NCBI GenBank assembly: GCA_028711765.1
Contig: JAQTRP010000007.1
Location: 1 to 33,172 of the forward strand
DNA: 33,172 nt
DNA from: Candidatus Omnitrophota bacterium
GTDB lineage: Bacteria; Omnitrophota; Omnitrophia; Omnitrophales; JAQTRP01
Direction of reading: 5' to 3'
The number at the start of each line of letters is the position of its first letter. Within the stretch, counting starts at the first letter, position 1. Shown here piece by piece: positions 23,571 through 30,457 of this stretch. The notes under the pieces are model-generated. The model ran no database searches, was not told the DNA's origin, and saw only the letters and a program-made list of their open reading frames with translations. The position numbers and the translations under genes were made by a program.

Positions 23571-26358
23571 GACGAAACTCAAAATGCCTTCAGAAATCAT
23601 AATCCAGGGCGCCCGCCAACATAACCTAAAGAATATCAGCCTCAAGATCCCGCGCCACAAGATTACTGTCATTACCGGCCTCTCCGGTTCGGGCAAATCC
23701 TCTCTGGCTTTCGATACGATTTACGCCGAAGGCCAGCGCCGTTACGTCGAGAGCCTTTCTTCCTACGCGCGGCAGTTTCTCGAGCGGCTCGAGAAGCCGG
23801 ACGTCGACCATATCTCAGGTCTCGCGCCGAGCATTTCGATAGACCAGAAACACTTCACCCACAACCCGCGCTCGACGGTAGCCACCGTAACCGAAGTTTA
23901 TGATTTCCTGAGACTCCTTTATTCGAAGCTCGGCGACGTCCATTGTTATAAATGCGGCCGTCTTGTCGGGAGGCAATCTATTTCTGAAATAGTCCAGCGC
24001 GTTTTTGAGTTAAAGAAGGGGGAAGTTTTTAAGCTCCTGGCGCCTTTGGCGCGGGCGAGAAAAGGCGAATACAAAGATCTTTTCCGCGACCTCCTTAAGA
24101 AAGGTTATAGCTCCGTGCGCGTCGACGGCAAGATCCTTGATTGCTCGAAGGAAATTCCGCTTCACAAGACCAAGCGGCACGACATAGATGTGGTAGTGGA
24201 TACGCTACGCGTGGATGAAAAATACCGTGACCGGCTTGAGAAATCGCTCGCTATAGCGCTGGAGTTGGGCAAAGGGGCGTGCTTTGTTTTAGTAGGTGAC
24301 GCTTCGCGTCCTAAGGTTATCCCGTTTTCCTCCGAGCGGCATTGTTCCAATTGCGGTTTGGACCTCGGAGACTTTACGCCGAATATGTTCTCGTTCAATT
24401 CCCCGTATGGGGCCTGCCCCTCGTGCCGCGGCCTCGGTCACGTTTCTAAAATCGCCGCGGGCCTGGTTATTAAAGATGAGTCAAAACCCCTCCTCAGGGG
24501 CGCGATCTCGGAGGAGGTGTATTTTTCCTTTAATAAATATGTCATCGAGGAACTTGTCCATGAGCTCAGGGAGCGCTTCGAATTTGATCTCCATACGCCT
24601 TACCGGGATCTGCCCGGTGAGGTTAAAGACGCCTTTTTCTGGGGTTCCGAAGACATAACAGGCCTTCTCGAAGAGCTCCAGCATCTTTTTTACAGCACGC
24701 GTTCGGAAGTCATCAAGGAAAAGGTGAGGCGGTTTATCCGTGAAGATGTTTGCCATGTTTGTAACGGAGGACGGCTCAAGAAAGAGAGCCTCGGCGTCCG
24801 GATTGGCGGTAAAAATATTGTCGAACTGTGCTCGGCCTCCGCGAAGGAGGCCTTTGATTTTATTGATGAGCTCCGCTTTAGGGGTGAGAAGGCGAAAGTG
24901 GCGGAGCCGATCCTGAAGGAAATAAGAGGAAAGCTTAAGTTTCTCGTCGATGTGGGGCTGCATTACCTCACGCTCGAGCGGACCGTCAATACCCTCGGCG
25001 GCGGGGAGCTGCAAAGAATACGGCTCGCGAGGCAGATCGGCGTCGGCCTCGCCGGCGTTTTATATGTTCTGGATGAGCCCACCATCGGTCTTCACCCCAG
25101 AGACAACGAACGGCTCTTGAAATCGCTTGAGGCTTTGTGCGAGATGAAGAATACGGTTGTGATTGTCGAACACGACGAGGCGACCATCCGCAGGGCGGAC
25201 CATGTGGTAGATCTCGGGCCCGGCGCGGGGCCCCGGGGCGGGGCTATTGTGGGTGAAGGGCGCCCGAGTGACTTAAAACGTTTTCCCGAGTCTCTTACTT
25301 TTAAATATTTAAATCACGAGCTCAAGATTGCCCTGCCGAGCCGGAGAAAAGATTATCAAAAAACAAGTTCTATTTGGGTAAAAGGTGCCAAGGAGCACAA
25401 CTTAAAGAAGATAGACGCTCGTTTTCCGCTCGGCTGTTTCATTTGTGTCACCGGTGTCTCGGGCTCGGGCAAGAGTACCCTTGTCCACGATATTTTGTTC
25501 CAGGCCCTGCACAATAAAATTTGGAAGACGTCCTATCGCGTGGGGCGCCATAAATGTTTGGAGGGTGCCGAGCAGATTAACGGTGTAGTTGAAATCGATC
25601 AGTCGCCGATCGGCCGCAGCCCAAGGTCAAATCCGGCGACCTACACCGATATTTTCACGCCGATCCGGAATCTTTTTTCCCAAACGCCCGAGGCGCGTCT
25701 CAGAAGTTATTCGGCGGGCCGTTTCAGTTTCAATACGCGGGGCGGCCGTTGCGAGACCTGCGGCGGCGAGGGCTTCCAGAAGCTCGAGATGAGCTTTCTG
25801 CCCGACCTCATGGTTCTGTGCGAGACCTGCGGCGGCGGGCGCTATAACGAAGAGACCCTCAGCGTGCGTTATAAGGGTAAGAACATCGCCGAGGTTCTCG
25901 ATCTTTCGATCGACGAGGCGTACGAACTTTTCGCCAATATCCCGAGGCTGCGCGAGCGGCTCTCGCTCCTTCGCCGCATAGGTCTCGGATATCTCAAGCT
26001 GGGGCAGTCCTCTACTACGCTTTCCGGAGGAGAGGCCCAGCGCATAAAACTCGCCTTTGAGCTCGGCAAAAGGACAAAGGCGAGCGTGCTCTACATACTT
26101 GACGAGCCCACGACAGGGCTGCATTTTGCCGATGTGAGCCACCTTCTTCAGGCGTTATTTGAGCTGAGGGATGAGGGGCATACCGTGGTGGTTATTGAGC
26201 ACAATCTGGATGTGGTTAAGATGGCGGATTATATCATCGATCTCGGCCCCGAAGGCGGCGAGGGGGGAGGGCGCGTCGTTGCCTCGGGTTCGCCGGAGGA
26301 AATAGCTCACTCGAAGCAATCCTATACGGGTAATTATCTCAGAAATTATTTGAATTAG
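23569..26358 (+). CDS. uvrA: Excinuclease ABC subunit A
   Basis: Damage-recognition ATPase of nucleotide excision repair, 929 residues from ATG 23569. Two ABC modules are visible: Walker A GLSGSGKSS (about 38-46) and GVSGSGKST, zinc modules CSNCGLD...CPSCRG and CETCGGEGFQ...CETCGGG, and Walker B VLYVLDEPTIGLHPRD and VLYILDEPTTGLHFAD. The second ABC signature is normal (LSGGEAQRIKLA). The first is altered to LGGGELQRIRLA at 476 onward, with the signature serine changed to glycine. The start is uncertain: an in-frame TTG/ATG region upstream to 23488 lies in a repeat and is unlikely, and ATG 23584 is a second option. It appears monocistronic. Confidence 0.95.
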   Translation: MTKLKMPSEIIIQGARQHNLKNISLKIPRHKITVITGLSGSGKSSLAFDTIYAEGQRRYVESLSSYARQFLERLEKPDVDHISGLAPSISIDQKHFTHNPRSTVATVTEVYDFLRLLYSKLGDVHCYKCGRLVGRQSISEIVQRVFELKKGEVFKLLAPLARARKGEYKDLFRDLLKKGYSSVRVDGKILDCSKEIPLHKTKRHDIDVVVDTLRVDEKYRDRLEKSLAIALELGKGACFVLVGDASRPKVIPFSSERHCSNCGLDLGDFTPNMFSFNSPYGACPSCRGLGHVSKIAAGLVIKDESKPLLRGAISEEVYFSFNKYVIEELVHELRERFEFDLHTPYRDLPGEVKDAFFWGSEDITGLLEELQHLFYSTRSEVIKEKVRRFIREDVCHVCNGGRLKKESLGVRIGGKNIVELCSASAKEAFDFIDELRFRGEKAKVAEPILKEIRGKLKFLVDVGLHYLTLERTVNTLGGGELQRIRLARQIGVGLAGVLYVLDEPTIGLHPRDNERLLKSLEALCEMKNTVVIVEHDEATIRRADHVVDLGPGAGPRGGAIVGEGRPSDLKRFPESLTFKYLNHELKIALPSRRKDYQKTSSIWVKGAKEHNLKKIDARFPLGCFICVTGVSGSGKSTLVHDILFQALHNKIWKTSYRVGRHKCLEGAEQINGVVEIDQSPIGRSPRSNPATYTDIFTPIRNLFSQTPEARLRSYSAGRFSFNTRGGRCETCGGEGFQKLEMSFLPDLMVLCETCGGGRYNEETLSVRYKGKNIAEVLDLSIDEAYELFANIPRLRERLSLLRRIGLGYLKLGQSSTTLSGGEAQRIKLAFELGKRTKASVLYILDEPTTGLHFADVSHLLQALFELRDEGHTVVVIEHNLDVVKMADYIIDLGPEGGEGGGRVVASGSPEEIAHSKQSYTGNYLRNYLN

Positions 26359-26443
26359 CCGCGGGCTTCTGATAATATGACTTCGTAAGGAACATCAATA
26401 GTCTATTTCGAGGCGTTAAAATATTTTCCGAAGGGGGAATAAA

Positions 26444-26647
26444 ATGATAACGGAAATTGGAATTGTAGCCGGTGACATATGGCATTATTTGGATCAGCAC
26501 CAAAAGGGAACGCTGGATGATATGGTCGTGTCTATCAAGAAACCGAAAGGCCTTATTCTCATGGGTCTCGGCTGGCTTGCAAGGGAGGGCCATGTAACGC
26601 TCCTTGAAAAGGGTGGGACCTACGAAGCCACACTGACACGCAGATAG
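26444..26647 (+). CDS. Small winged helix-turn-helix protein (DUF2582-like)
   Basis: The 67-residue protein is essentially one winged helix: EIGIVAGDIWHYLDQHQKGTLDDMVV, a recognition-helix region KKPKGLILMGLGWLAREGHV, and a wing TLLEKGGTYEATL. It resembles the short wHTH family PF10771 (DUF2582); members' roles are not well established. It has a strong ribosome site, GAAGGGGG, before ATG 26444. It ends three bases before the deacetylase-family gene, so the two are co-transcribed. Whether it binds DNA cannot be decided from sequence. Confidence 0.75.
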   Translation: MITEIGIVAGDIWHYLDQHQKGTLDDMVVSIKKPKGLILMGLGWLAREGHVTLLEKGGTYEATLTRR

Positions 26648-26650
26648 AAG

Positions 26651-27550
26651 TTGGCGACCCTTTTAGTATACTCTCCTGATTACCACGTAGATTTAGAGGG
26701 GCATGTTTTTCCTACCGCCAAGTATCATAAACTCGCCGAGCGCTTAAAGAAAGAGCTTAGACTTCCCCCTCCGTTTTGGGTTGAGTCCAAACCCGCTTCG
26801 CGCGAAGATATCCTTCTTGTTCATAGCCCCAAGTTTATAGATAAACTCGAGCGCGGCTCGCTTTCGTGGGATGAAATATTCACGCTCGAGCTGCCGTTTC
26901 AGCCGGAGGTTTACCGGTTTTTCCTTCTTACGGTAGGCGGGACCATACTTGCATCCGAGATCGCGGTTGAGAATGGCATCGGCATTCATCTCGGCGGCGG
27001 ATTTCATCACGCCTTTCCGGACCACGGCGAGGGGTTTTGCCTCTTGAATGATGTCGCGGTGGCGGTAGCGAAGCTTCTTAAGGAAGGGAAGAAGAAGCGC
27101 ATTCTTATCGTGGATCTCGATCTCCATCAGGGAAACGGGACGGCTTATATCTTCAGGGACGAACCGCAAGTCTTTACCTTTTCGATGCACGAAGAAGAAA
27201 ATTATCCCGCGCATAAGCCGCCGGGGAAATTGGATGTCGGGCTTCGCGGCGGTACCGACGATAAGGAATATTGCGGGCTTCTTAAGAAGAGCCTTGGTGA
27301 AATCGAGAAACAGTTCACGCCCGATATGATTTTTTATCTTGCGGGCGCCGATCCTTATAAGGACGATCAGTTAGGACGGCTCGATCTTTCGATAGAGGGC
27401 TTAAGACAGAGAGACGGGATTGTGCGTGATTTCGCAAAGAGACTGAATACGCCTGTCTGCGTTACCTTGGCGGGCGGTTATGCCCGCAATGTGGAAGATA
27501 CGGTAACGATTCATTTTAATACCGCGAAGATGTTCTTGAATATGGTGTAG
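26651..27550 (+). CDS. Histone deacetylase / AcuC family hydrolase
   Basis: Zinc amidohydrolase of the arginase-deacetylase fold, 299 residues; bacterial members deacetylate proteins (AcuC), polyamines or small molecules. Catalytic features: paired histidines H119-H120 in GGGFHHAFPDHGEGFCLLND, zinc ligands D157 and H159 (DLDLHQGNGTA) and D234 (GADPYKDDQLG), and the late GGYARN tyrosine loop. The N-terminal HVFPTAKYHKLAERL resembles the short class IV-like bacterial group. The start is taken as TTG 26651, three bases after the upstream stop, with only a weak GATAGAAG site; no in-frame ATG exists nearby. It is co-transcribed with the winged-helix gene. Confidence 0.85.
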   Translation: MATLLVYSPDYHVDLEGHVFPTAKYHKLAERLKKELRLPPPFWVESKPASREDILLVHSPKFIDKLERGSLSWDEIFTLELPFQPEVYRFFLLTVGGTILASEIAVENGIGIHLGGGFHHAFPDHGEGFCLLNDVAVAVAKLLKEGKKKRILIVDLDLHQGNGTAYIFRDEPQVFTFSMHEEENYPAHKPPGKLDVGLRGGTDDKEYCGLLKKSLGEIEKQFTPDMIFYLAGADPYKDDQLGRLDLSIEGLRQRDGIVRDFAKRLNTPVCVTLAGGYARNVEDTVTIHFNTAKMFLNMV

Positions 27551-27557
27551 GTATTAG

Positions 27558-27748
27558 CTTGGTTTATTCCTTGCAGGGACGTTCGCAATTCCCCAGCGAG
27601 GAATTGCTCACTCGCTTCCGGCCCCTCGGCTAGTCACCGTGCGCCTCGGGGCCTCCAGACGCCCTGCTACGGAACAAACCAAGCCGCCTTACCGTCATTG
27701 CGGGGATACAATCACAAGGGGAGTCCGAAGGCCGACGCGGCAATCTAA
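27558..27748. repeat. Non-coding repeat block between the deacetylase gene and cutA
   Basis: The 295-nt gap is non-coding. It holds imperfect inverted arms, TTGGTTTATTCCTTGCAGGG (27560-27579) and CCCTGCTACGGAACAAACCAA (27661-27681, written without its last G), around a GC-rich centre. A second unit follows, GTCATTGCGGGG ... GGAGTCCGAAGGCCGACGC and GGCAATCTAAG (27695-27750). It resembles the widespread ATTGCGAGGAG...GCAATC repeat of environmental bacterial genomes. Confidence 0.6.
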
Positions 27749-27774
27749 GAGCTAAACAGCTATTTTTATACTTA

Positions 27775-27813
27775 CTAGGAAAAATCGGGACATCGAGTCC
27801 CGATTTTTCCTAG
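27775..27813. terminator. Perfect 17-bp hairpin, probable bidirectional terminator
   Basis: Stem CTAGGAAAAATCGGGAC pairs with 27797-27813 around a 5-nt loop (ATCGA). The GC core is flanked by A5 on one side and T5 on the other, so either strand shows a stem followed by U. It lies 33 nt before cutA. Confidence 0.65.
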
Positions 27814-27845
27814 GGGAACATTGGAGGCAAAGGGAGGATATAATC

Positions 27846-28154
27846 ATGAAAGGTCTTGTGATATTTTCGATGGCGTCGTCAAGGAAGGAAGCCGAGAGGA
27901 TCAAAAACGCGCTGCTTAAAAAACGTTGCGCGGCGTGCGTCAACATCATCAAGGATGCCAAGTCTTTCTTCTGGTGGAAAGGAAAAATCGACAGCGCGAA
28001 GGAAACCCTTCTTATTGTTAAAACCACCGGAAGGAATTTCAAAAAGTGCGCCCGTCTGATAAGAGAGAACCACTCCTACGAAGTCCCTGAGATTATAGCC
28101 CTTCCGATAGTCGACGGCGATACAGCGTATTTGAAATGGCTTAAAAATCCGTGA
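27846..28154 (+). CDS. cutA: CutA1 divalent-cation tolerance protein
   Basis: Small trimeric cytoplasmic protein, 102 residues, the normal length. Conserved features: VIFSMASSRKEAERIKNALL, RCAACVNIIKDAKSFFWWKGKI, ETLLIVKTT, and HSYEVPEIIALPIVDGD with the terminal YLKWL. The exact role is still debated (copper tolerance, signalling or scaffold). ATG 27846 follows GGGAGGATATAATC, a good ribosome site. It stands alone, convergent with the XRE regulator gene. Confidence 0.94.
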   Translation: MKGLVIFSMASSRKEAERIKNALLKKRCAACVNIIKDAKSFFWWKGKIDSAKETLLIVKTTGRNFKKCARLIRENHSYEVPEIIALPIVDGDTAYLKWLKNP

Positions 28155-28159
28155 GGGTA

Positions 28160-28262
28160 AATATCGTATCTCGTTGTTAGTATCTCGTATCTCGCAAAAA
28201 TGTACAGCGCACTTTTATTTCTCTTCGAGATACTAGATACGAGAAACGAGACACGATTTTTT
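28160..28262. repeat. GTATCTC-word inverted repeat between convergent genes (family F)
   Basis: The left arm (28160-28194: ATATCGTATCTCGTTG, GTATCTCGTATCTCG) faces a right arm (28226-28262: CGAGATACTAGATACGAG, AAACGAGACACGATT). It joins the 3' ends of cutA and the XRE gene. The right arm runs into the XRE stop codon, and its T-run could end cutA transcription. Confidence 0.85.
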
Positions 28263-28812
28263 AAAGGCGCGGCGGGGAAGCGACCGAGAAGAATCGCGCT
28301 TTCTGCGGATTAGGATTTGAAACGGTATGTTTCAGCGAAGCGTCAAAGTAGAGCGCATCCTGTTTTTTAAGCGCGTAGGTATCCTTATCTAAAAGCACCT
28401 CGATAGATCCCTCGATAACGTAGATAAATTTCTCAACGCCCCTTTCGCACTGCTCGGATTTCATTCTGGTCTTGGGCGACATATTGACAAGGAGAGGCGT
28501 CATTTTCTTTTTAAGCACGTCCTGCGTCAAGAGTTCCACCTGGATTTTCTGAGACGGCCGTAGTTCCGCCTTGAGCGGCTCGCCACGCTGTAAGGCGGTT
28601 TTCTGTTTTCTGTCATCAAGCTCCTGATAAAGCTCTGCCACGGTTATTCCCAACGCGTCGGCGATGCGCTTGTGGCTGTCTACCGTCCCGGTCATGATGC
28701 CGGTCTCGATGCGCGAGAGGGTGGCCTGGGCCACGCCCGTTTTTTCCGCGAGTTCTATAAGGGTTACATCCTTTGCCTTCCTGAGTTCCCGTATTCTTTT
28801 TCCGATGTGCAT
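28261..28812 (-). CDS. XRE-family regulator with C-terminal cupin domain
   Basis: The 183-residue DNA-binding regulator has an N-terminal HTH_XRE domain (residues 4-60: GKRIRELRKAKDVTLIELAE, TGVAQATLSRIETG) and a C-terminal small-molecule-binding cupin fold (about 110-180: CERGVEKFIYVIEGSIEVLL, DALYFDASLKHTVSNP). This is the widespread HTH-cupin architecture (e.g. PuuR, SinR-like). ATG 28812 has AAAGGACG upstream. It is the only clear minus-strand gene and diverges from the ComEA-like gene, sharing a ~230-bp regulatory region. The inserted ligand and targets are unknown; autoregulation and control of the divergent gene are natural guesses. Confidence 0.9.
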   Translation of the reverse strand: MHIGKRIRELRKAKDVTLIELAEKTGVAQATLSRIETGIMTGTVDSHKRIADALGITVAELYQELDDRKQKTALQRGEPLKAELRPSQKIQVELLTQDVLKKKMTPLLVNMSPKTRMKSEQCERGVEKFIYVIEGSIEVLLDKDTYALKKQDALYFDASLKHTVSNPNPQKARFFSVASPPRL

Positions 28813-28861
28813 GGTTTTCGTCCTTTCTTATTGGTCAATCTAGGTATGCAGATTTATCAAG

Positions 28862-28889
28862 ATTATAGCACTTGCAAGCCGAGGGTCAA
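28862..28889 (-). promoter_or_regulatory. Promoter of the XRE-cupin gene
   Basis: On the minus strand, TTGACC (28889-28884), a 16-nt spacer ending in TGC, then TATAAT (28867-28862): an extended -10 promoter about 50 nt before the start codon. Confidence 0.8.
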
Positions 28890-28952
28890 GACAAAGCGAT
28901 TAGGGTTTTCCCTGGCCCCTGAGTCACCCCCTTTGCCGATATGTTTTTAATG

Positions 28953-28990
28953 CATATTTTTGTTGACAAAAGTGGAAATATGTATATACT
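28953..28990 (+). promoter_or_regulatory. Promoter of the ComEA-like gene with overlapping palindromic operator
   Basis: Consensus TTGACA (28963-28968), 16 nt, TATACT (28985-28990). The -35 box lies in a perfect dyad TTTTGT-TG-ACAAAA (28958-28971). A wider dyad, CATATTT (28953-28959) and AAATATG (28976-28982), surrounds it. The nested symmetry is what a dimeric repressor site looks like. Confidence 0.7.
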
Positions 28991-29041
28991 CATCACTTAA
29001 GAAACGCGCGCTGTTTTATTAAGAAAGGAGGTGATAAAGCG

Positions 29042-29359
29042 ATGAAAAGACCGACATTTTTGGCTGTAATTGCCATCGTGCTCTTTATTTCGGCAGGTTT
29101 TCTTATGAGGCCCGGCTATCTCAGGGCAGCCGACGGGGCAGTTAAGGTATCCGCCGCATCAGTGGTTTCTAAGGTGAATATCAACACTGCCTCCAACGGA
29201 GAGCTTGAGCAGGTGCGTGGCATTGGTCCGGTCCTTGCCGGCCGCATTGTCCAATATCGGAACGAGAACGGTAAGTTCTCGAAACTCGAAGATTTGGCCA
29301 ATGTTAAAGGCATAGGTGGGGCCAATTTTCAGAAAATTAAGGAACAGGTGGCCCTGTAA
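29042..29359 (+). CDS. ComEA-like helix-hairpin-helix DNA-binding protein
   Basis: The 105-residue exported or membrane-anchored protein has a hydrophobic N-terminus (residues 6-21, FLAVIAIVLFISAGFL, basic residues in front), a short linker, then a double helix-hairpin-helix domain: VNINTASNGELEQVRGIGPVLAGRIV and LEDLANVKGIGGANFQKIKEQVAL. That is the ComEA competence-type domain that binds double-stranded DNA non-specifically. The ribosome site AAAGGAGGTGAT is close to a perfect anti-16S match, suggesting high expression. It has its own strong promoter, a terminator at 29397-29424 and a divergent regulator. The small size without a SLBB domain is common in Gram-negative ComEA. Confidence 0.9.
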   Translation: MKRPTFLAVIAIVLFISAGFLMRPGYLRAADGAVKVSAASVVSKVNINTASNGELEQVRGIGPVLAGRIVQYRNENGKFSKLEDLANVKGIGGANFQKIKEQVAL

Positions 29360-29396
29360 TTTGGCCGCGTTTGTTCCGTCGAAAAGGCAGGTTTGA

Positions 29397-29432
29397 CGGG
29401 GAGGGCTCTCGAGGGCCCTCCCCGCAGTTTTC
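29397..29432 (+). terminator. Intrinsic terminator of the ComEA-like gene
   Basis: CGGGGAGGGC (29397-29406) pairs perfectly with GCCCTCCCCG (29415-29424) around an 8-nt loop, followed by CAGTTTTC. It is a very GC-rich 10-bp stem with a short T-run. Confidence 0.75.
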
Positions 29433-29445
29433 AGGTATTGCGATT

Positions 29446-29487
29446 GTGTACCTGGTACCGAGCCATTTAATTCGGTACCAGGTACAC
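29446..29487. repeat. GTACCTGGTACC hairpin before glyQ (family A, copy 9)
   Basis: GTGTACCTGGTACCGA (29446-29461) pairs with TCGGTACCAGGTACAC (29472-29487). Counting from the CCG/CGG closing triplets, the loop is 12 nt, as in the other copies. Confidence 0.88.
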
Positions 29488-29584
29488 GACGAAAAGATTG
29501 ATTTTTTTCGGGTTCGTGGTAGAATTACACCTCTTCTTCGTTTCAATATAGGTAGTTTATTTACCTGTTCGGCGGGGTGTGATT

Positions 29585-30457
29585 GTGCCTAAGTCTTCTA
29601 ATTTCCAAGAGTTAATTCAAAATCTCAATCAGTATTGGGCTAAGCAAGGTTGCTTGCTTGCCCAGCCTTATGACCTTGAGGTCGGCGCGGGCACTTTTTC
29701 TCCTCATACCTTCCTAAGGGCTTTAGGCCCAAAGCCTTGGCACGTCGCCTACGTTGAGCCCTCGCGGCGCCCCACGGACGGCCGTTACGGCGAAAATCCC
29801 CAGCGCCTCCAGCATTATTACCAGTATCAAGTAATTCTCAAACCGGCGCCCGTCAATTCTCAGGATTTATATTTAGACAGCCTCCGCTATGTCGGGATTG
29901 ATGTTGACGGCCACGACATCCGTTTTGTCGAAGACGATTGGGAGTCTCCGACTTTAGGCGCGTGGGGGCTCGGATGGGAGATATGGCTCGACAGCCTTGA
30001 GGTGACGCAGTTTACGTATTTCCAGCAGTGCGGCGGCATCGATCTTGATCCGATATCCGTCGAGCTTACCTATGGGCTCGAACGCCTCGCGATGTTTATT
30101 CAGGGGAAGCAGAGCGTTTTTGATATTAAATGGAACGATACCGTCACCTACGGTGAGGTCCACCTCGAGACCGAGAAGCAATTTTCGCGTTTCAATTTTG
30201 AAGAGGCCAACATTCAGATTCTCCAGCGGCATTTTGACGAATACGAGAGCGAGGCATTGCGGCTCTTAGAGAAGGGTTTGACGCTTCCGGCATACGACTT
30301 CTGTCTCAAGGCATCGCATGTTTTTAATCTTCTCGACGCGCGCGGCGCGGTGAGCGTTTCGGAGCGCCCCCGCATGATCGGCCGTGTCCGCAAGCTGGCG
30401 AAGCAGTGCGCGGAACAGTATTTAGGTTTAAAGGGACAAAGTGGAAAAAAGCAATAA
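29585..30457 (+). CDS. glyQ: Glycyl-tRNA synthetase alpha subunit
   Basis: Catalytic subunit of the bacterial alpha2beta2 glycyl-tRNA synthetase, about 290 residues. Family motifs are complete: [58 protein letters not shown]-like (here [15 protein letters not shown]), [47 protein letters not shown] 29585 is preferred because GGCGGGG ends 7 nt upstream; GTG 29579 is also in frame but only one base from that site. It overlaps glyS by 17 nt, coupling the two subunits. Confidence 0.96.
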   Translation: MPKSSNFQELIQNLNQYWAKQGCLLAQPYDLEVGAGTFSPHTFLRALGPKPWHVAYVEPSRRPTDGRYGENPQRLQHYYQYQVILKPAPVNSQDLYLDSLRYVGIDVDGHDIRFVEDDWESPTLGAWGLGWEIWLDSLEVTQFTYFQQCGGIDLDPISVELTYGLERLAMFIQGKQSVFDIKWNDTVTYGEVHLETEKQFSRFNFEEANIQILQRHFDEYESEALRLLEKGLTLPAYDFCLKASHVFNLLDARGAVSVSERPRMIGRVRKLAKQCAEQYLGLKGQSGKKQ

